NCBI GenBank assembly: GCA_017936205.1
Contig: JAGBGB010000274.1
Location: forward strand, 1 to 7,830
Origin: Oscillospiraceae bacterium
GTDB lineage: Bacteria; Bacillota; Clostridia; Oscillospirales; Oscillospiraceae
Reading direction: 5' to 3'
DNA length: 7,830 bases
Part shown: positions 5,544-7,830 of the stretch, piece after piece
Numbering within the stretch: position 1 is the first letter of the stretch
How the letters are laid out: each line of letters starts with the position of its first letter
Notes under the pieces: model-generated
Told to the model about the DNA's origin: nothing
Database searches by the model: none
The model's input: the letters and a program-made list of their open reading frames with translations, nothing else
Made by a program: the position numbers and the translations under genes

Positions 5544-6857
5544 ATGGAGCTGACGAAGGTAGTCTGTGATGCCGGTATACTCGGTGCAGGCGGTGCAGGC
5601 TTTCCTACCCATGTAAAGATCAACTGCAAGGCAGAATATGTCCTTGCAAACGGTGCCGAGTGTGAGCCCCTTCTGCGAGTGGATCAGCAGGTCATGCAGG
5701 TCTATGCAGCAGATGTGGTCAAGGGCATCCGTGCTGTGAAGGAGCACACGGGAGCCAAATACGCCGTGATCTGTTTGAAAGAGCATTACCACGATGCAGT
5801 CCACGCCCTGAAGGCTGTTCTGAAGGATGCCGAGGATGTGCAGCTCCATCTCTTAGATGGCTACTATCCCGCAGGGGACGAACAGCAGATCGTCTACGAT
5901 GTGACAGGAAGAGTGGTTCCTACGGGAGGCCTTCCTCTGGATGTAGGCTGCGTAGTCTGTAATGTCAGCACCCTCGTAAACATCGCCAATGCCATGGAGG
6001 GCAAGAAGGTCATTGAGAAGTATGTGACCGTAGGCGGTGCGGTTAAGAATCCTGTGACTGTCCGTGTGCCTGTGGGCATTTCCCTGAAGGAAGTGCTGGA
6101 AGCAGCCGGCGGAACCACCACGGATTGCGATTATATCATTGGCGGCCCCTGCATGGGTCGTGTAGTGGATACCTTGGATATTCCTGTGACTAAAACCACA
6201 GGTGGCTTGCTTGCCATTCCCAAGGGTCATCCCGTTTATGAGCAGAAGTCTACCACCATCAATCTCAAGAAGATGATGGCTGTCTGCTGCCAGTGCTCCA
6301 TGTGCACCCAGATGTGTCCCAGAAATGCCCTCGGCCTGAACGTACAGCCCCACAAGGCCATGCGTTCCCTTGCCAACGGTGTGGATCTCATGGGGGACAT
6401 GAACGGCATTTTCTCCTGCTGCAACTGTGGTCTGTGTACCTATTATGCCTGTAACTTCGGGCTCAAGCCCTCTCAGGTCATGCAGACCCTGAAGTCCGCC
6501 ATTGCTTCCAAGGGCATCCGTGCCCGGAAGGAGGTCTTCGGCCCTGTAGACGGCGGCTTGGAGAACATGAAGGTTCCCGTATCTCGGCTCATTGCCCGAC
6601 TGGGACTGAAGAAATACGATGTGCCTGCTCCTCTGGTAGACAAGGCACTGACCACAGACTGTGTCCGTATCGCCCTGCGTATGGGTGTAGGCGCTCCCTC
6701 TGTTCCCAAGGTTCAGGTAGGGGACAAGGTTCGTAAGAACCAGCTCATTGCAGACATTGCCGAGGGCAAGCTGGGTGTAAAGATGCACGCAAGCATTTCC
6801 GGCACGGTTACGGAGATCAGCAGCGATTATATTGAAATCAGGAGGACGACGAAATGA
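5544..6857 (+). CDS. pduS: PduS-like RnfC-related flavin/iron-sulfur electron transfer protein
   Basis: A 437-aa RnfC/PduS relative; PduS is an NADH-oxidising FMN and two-[4Fe-4S] protein, proposed cobalamin reductase and partner of PduT. The N-terminus has the GAGGAGFPTHVK nucleotide/flavin motif near 12-23 and NGAECEPLL. An SLBB-like segment (VTVGGAVKNPVTVRVPVG) precedes two ferredoxin clusters: C248, C251, C254, C258-P, and C292, C295, C298, C303. A barrel-sandwich, lipoyl-like C-terminus (VGDKVRKNQLIADI...ASISGTV) follows. The ATG at 5544 starts where homologues do and is 4 nt after the aldehyde dehydrogenase stop. It has no obvious Shine-Dalgarno, so coupling is likely. A GTG at 5478 with GAGGG 8 nt upstream would add 22 unconserved residues inside the previous gene and is less likely. 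No B12 enzyme is visible, so a cobalamin role is not supported here. Confidence 0.92.
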   Translation: MELTKVVCDAGILGAGGAGFPTHVKINCKAEYVLANGAECEPLLRVDQQVMQVYAADVVKGIRAVKEHTGAKYAVICLKEHYHDAVHALKAVLKDAEDVQLHLLDGYYPAGDEQQIVYDVTGRVVPTGGLPLDVGCVVCNVSTLVNIANAMEGKKVIEKYVTVGGAVKNPVTVRVPVGISLKEVLEAAGGTTTDCDYIIGGPCMGRVVDTLDIPVTKTTGGLLAIPKGHPVYEQKSTTINLKKMMAVCCQCSMCTQMCPRNALGLNVQPHKAMRSLANGVDLMGDMNGIFSCCNCGLCTYYACNFGLKPSQVMQTLKSAIASKGIRARKEVFGPVDGGLENMKVPVSRLIARLGLKKYDVPAPLVDKALTTDCVRIALRMGVGAPSVPKVQVGDKVRKNQLIADIAEGKLGVKMHASISGTVTEISSDYIEIRRTTK

Positions 6858-7399
6858 ATGCACTTGGCATGATCGAAACAAACAGCATTCCCGTTGGTAT
6901 TAACGCAGGGGATGCCATGCTGAAGGCTGCCACGGTGGAGCTGATCACCGCGCAGCCTGTATGCGCAGGTAAATTTATCGTCCTTGTTACCGGCGAGGTT
7001 GCCGCTGTGAAGGAGAGCGTGGAAGCAGGCTGCGCAGTTGCCGGTCAGAGACTGGTCGACAGCATTGTGATCTCCTCCGTCCATGAGCAGGTCCCCAAGG
7101 CGATCAATGCCTGTAACGATATCGGACAGGTCACATCTGTAGGTGTTATGGAGGCATTCAGCCTCTGTGCCGCCGTGATCGTAGCAGATGCAGCGGTAAA
7201 GGCTGCGGATGTAGATCTCATTGATGTGCGTCTGGGCAGAGGCTTGGGTGGCAAGTCCTTCATCACCCTGACCGGTGAGGTGGCTGCTGTCCGTGCAGCC
7301 GTTGCCGCAGGAGAGGCTCTCCCCGAGGCAAAGGGAATGCTCTCTGAGAGCGTAGTGATCCCCTCTCCCCATCCTGATATCATCAACTCGTTGTATTAA
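6854..7399 (+). CDS. pduT: PduT-like tandem-domain BMC shell protein (BMC-T) with Fe-S pore cysteine
   Basis: A 181-aa shell protein made of two fused BMC domains (about 1-92 and 96-181) that assembles as a pseudohexameric trimer. It aligns closely with PduT: ALGMIETNSIPVGINAGDAMLKAATVEL at the start and PVCAGKF at 35-41, where C37 corresponds to the PduT cysteine (C38) that holds a [4Fe-4S] cluster at the trimer pore. The second domain has GRGLGGKSFITLTGEV and ends VVIPSPHPDIINSLY. GGAGG (6841-6845) is 8 nt upstream, and the ATG overlaps the PduS stop as ATGA. Known PduS-PduT interaction and this overlap support joint function in moving electrons between lumen and cytosol. Confidence 0.94.
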   Translation: MNALGMIETNSIPVGINAGDAMLKAATVELITAQPVCAGKFIVLVTGEVAAVKESVEAGCAVAGQRLVDSIVISSVHEQVPKAINACNDIGQVTSVGVMEAFSLCAAVIVADAAVKAADVDLIDVRLGRGLGGKSFITLTGEVAAVRAAVAAGEALPEAKGMLSESVVIPSPHPDIINSLY

Positions 7400-7443
7400 T
7401 TAAAAAATAAACATATCAAACTATATTATTGGAGGATTTTCAA

Positions 7444-7719
7444 ATGAGAGAAGCATTAGGCATGATCGAAACCCGTGGCCTCATAGGCGCAATCGAAGCA
7501 GCAGACGCAATGGTCAAGGCTGCAAACGTTCACTTCATTGGCAAGCAGCAGATCGGCTCCGGTCTGGTCACCGTCATGGTTCGCGGCGATGTTGGCGCTG
7601 TGAAGGCTGCTGTTGATGCAGGGGCCACTGCTGCAAAGCGTGTTGGCGAGCTGTACGGCTGCCATGTCATCCCCTCTCCCCACAGCGATGTGGAAGGCAT
7701 TCTGCCCACCATCGGTTAA
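7444..7719 (+). CDS. pduA: Hexameric BMC-H shell protein, PduA-like
   Basis: A 91-aa single-domain shell protein forming hexameric facets with a central metabolite pore. It is very close to Pdu[28 protein letters not shown] at the start, with K25 at the inter-hexamer edge position, the pore loop IGSG at 37-40, then [21 protein letters not shown] and the end [16 protein letters not shown]36 stands where PduA has a pore-rim lysine (K37), which may alter pore charge. The ATG at 7444 has GGAGG (7431-7435) 8 nt upstream; a TTG at 7429 upstream is not a plausible start. The 44-nt gap before it is AT-rich and contains no clear terminator. Confidence 0.95.
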   Translation: MREALGMIETRGLIGAIEAADAMVKAANVHFIGKQQIGSGLVTVMVRGDVGAVKAAVDAGATAAKRVGELYGCHVIPSPHSDVEGILPTIG

Positions 7720-7766
7720 TTGTTCGTAATTTAAGTTGTCTTTATAATTGAAAGGAGTTTAATCAC

Positions 7767-7830
7767 ATGAAGTTAGCACTTGGTATGATCGAGACCCGTG
7801 GCCTTATCGGCGCAATCGAAGCAGCAGACG
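7767..7830 (+). CDS. Second BMC-H shell protein, PduA-like (cut by window end)
   Basis: Only the first 21 codons are present, reading [22 protein letters not shown], the same BMC-H N-terminus as the preceding gene. AAAGGAG (7751-7757) lies 9 nt before the ATG. Over the 64 shared bases it differs from the preceding gene at ten positions, mostly near the start, and the last 22 bases are identical (7486-7507 against 7809-7830), so the pair is a tandem duplication. Such paralogues usually mix in the shell and differ at the pore; that part lies outside the window. Confidence 0.9.
   Translation, partial: MKLALGMIETRGLIGAIEAAD

Noticed and set aside
4190..5629. 479-codon open frame on the minus strand opposite the aldehyde dehydrogenase
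   Set aside because: It is antisense to a clear, full-length aldehyde dehydrogenase and the start of the PduS gene; its composition is low-complexity G/H/V-rich and it has no family signature. It is a codon-bias shadow.
5853..6881. 342-codon open frame on the minus strand opposite PduS
   Set aside because: It mirrors the PduS coding frame, has no recognisable domain, and no minus-strand promoter or binding site supports it.
7720..7748. Promoter-like TTGTTC (7720-7725), 17 nt, TATAAT (7743-7748) before the second BMC-H gene
   Set aside because: The -10 box is perfect and the spacing is right, but the -35 box is poor and transcription would start inside the Shine-Dalgarno (7751-7757), leaving the message without it. 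AT-rich coincidence is more likely, though not excluded.

Overview
The window is the regulatory head and first eight genes (the last one cut) of a bacterial microcompartment (BMC, metabolosome) locus, all on the + strand. Gram-positive style Shine-Dalgarno sites, sigma-A-like promoters, a classic hairpin-plus-T terminator and the protein flavour (Pdu-like BMC genes with a DeoR-type regulator) suggest an anaerobic Clostridia-type Firmicute, perhaps a gut Oscillospiraceae/Lachnospiraceae relative. The taxonomy is inference; there is no rRNA or other marker in the window.

Layout. Bases 1-138 hold an intergenic repeat-like element made of nested inverted repeats. A strong promoter (191-219) then drives a DeoR-family repressor gene (256-1035), which ends at a 15-bp-stem terminator (about 1057-1100). 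A second intergenic region with its own promoter (about 1182-1210) precedes a tightly packed operon: group III iron alcohol dehydrogenase (1279-2475), PduL phosphotransacylase (2468-3106), a 228-aa BMC-associated protein with a PduM-like C-terminus (3135-3821), an EutN/PduN vertex protein (3818-4123), a CoA-acylating aldehyde dehydrogenase of the PduP/EutE type (4133-5539), a PduS-like flavin/iron-sulfur protein (5544-6857), a PduT-like tandem BMC shell protein (6854-7399), a PduA-like BMC-H shell protein (7444-7719) and the start of a second BMC-H gene (7767 to the window end). Junctions are overlaps of 4-8 nt or gaps of 4-47 nt.

How it works. The encoded core is the standard metabolosome aldehyde branch: aldehyde to acyl-CoA (aldehyde dehydrogenase), acyl-CoA to acyl-phosphate (PduL), aldehyde to alcohol with NADH reoxidation (Fe-ADH), plus a PduS/PduT pair that could pass electrons across the shell. 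The enzyme that makes the aldehyde (the signature enzyme) is not in the window, so the substrate is undetermined. The DeoR-type regulator, whose family usually senses phosphorylated sugars, points to a sugar-derived substrate rather than 1,2-propanediol or ethanolamine directly.

The most informative non-coding signal is an exact 17-bp sequence, TGAGCGAAAATGAGCGA (a 7-bp direct repeat with 10-bp period), present three times: just after the repressor promoter, exactly at the repressor stop codon, and in the leader of the enzyme/shell operon. It is very likely the operator of the adjacent DeoR protein. It also shows that the alcohol dehydrogenase start should be placed at 1279, not at the in-frame ATG at 1249 that lies inside the operator.
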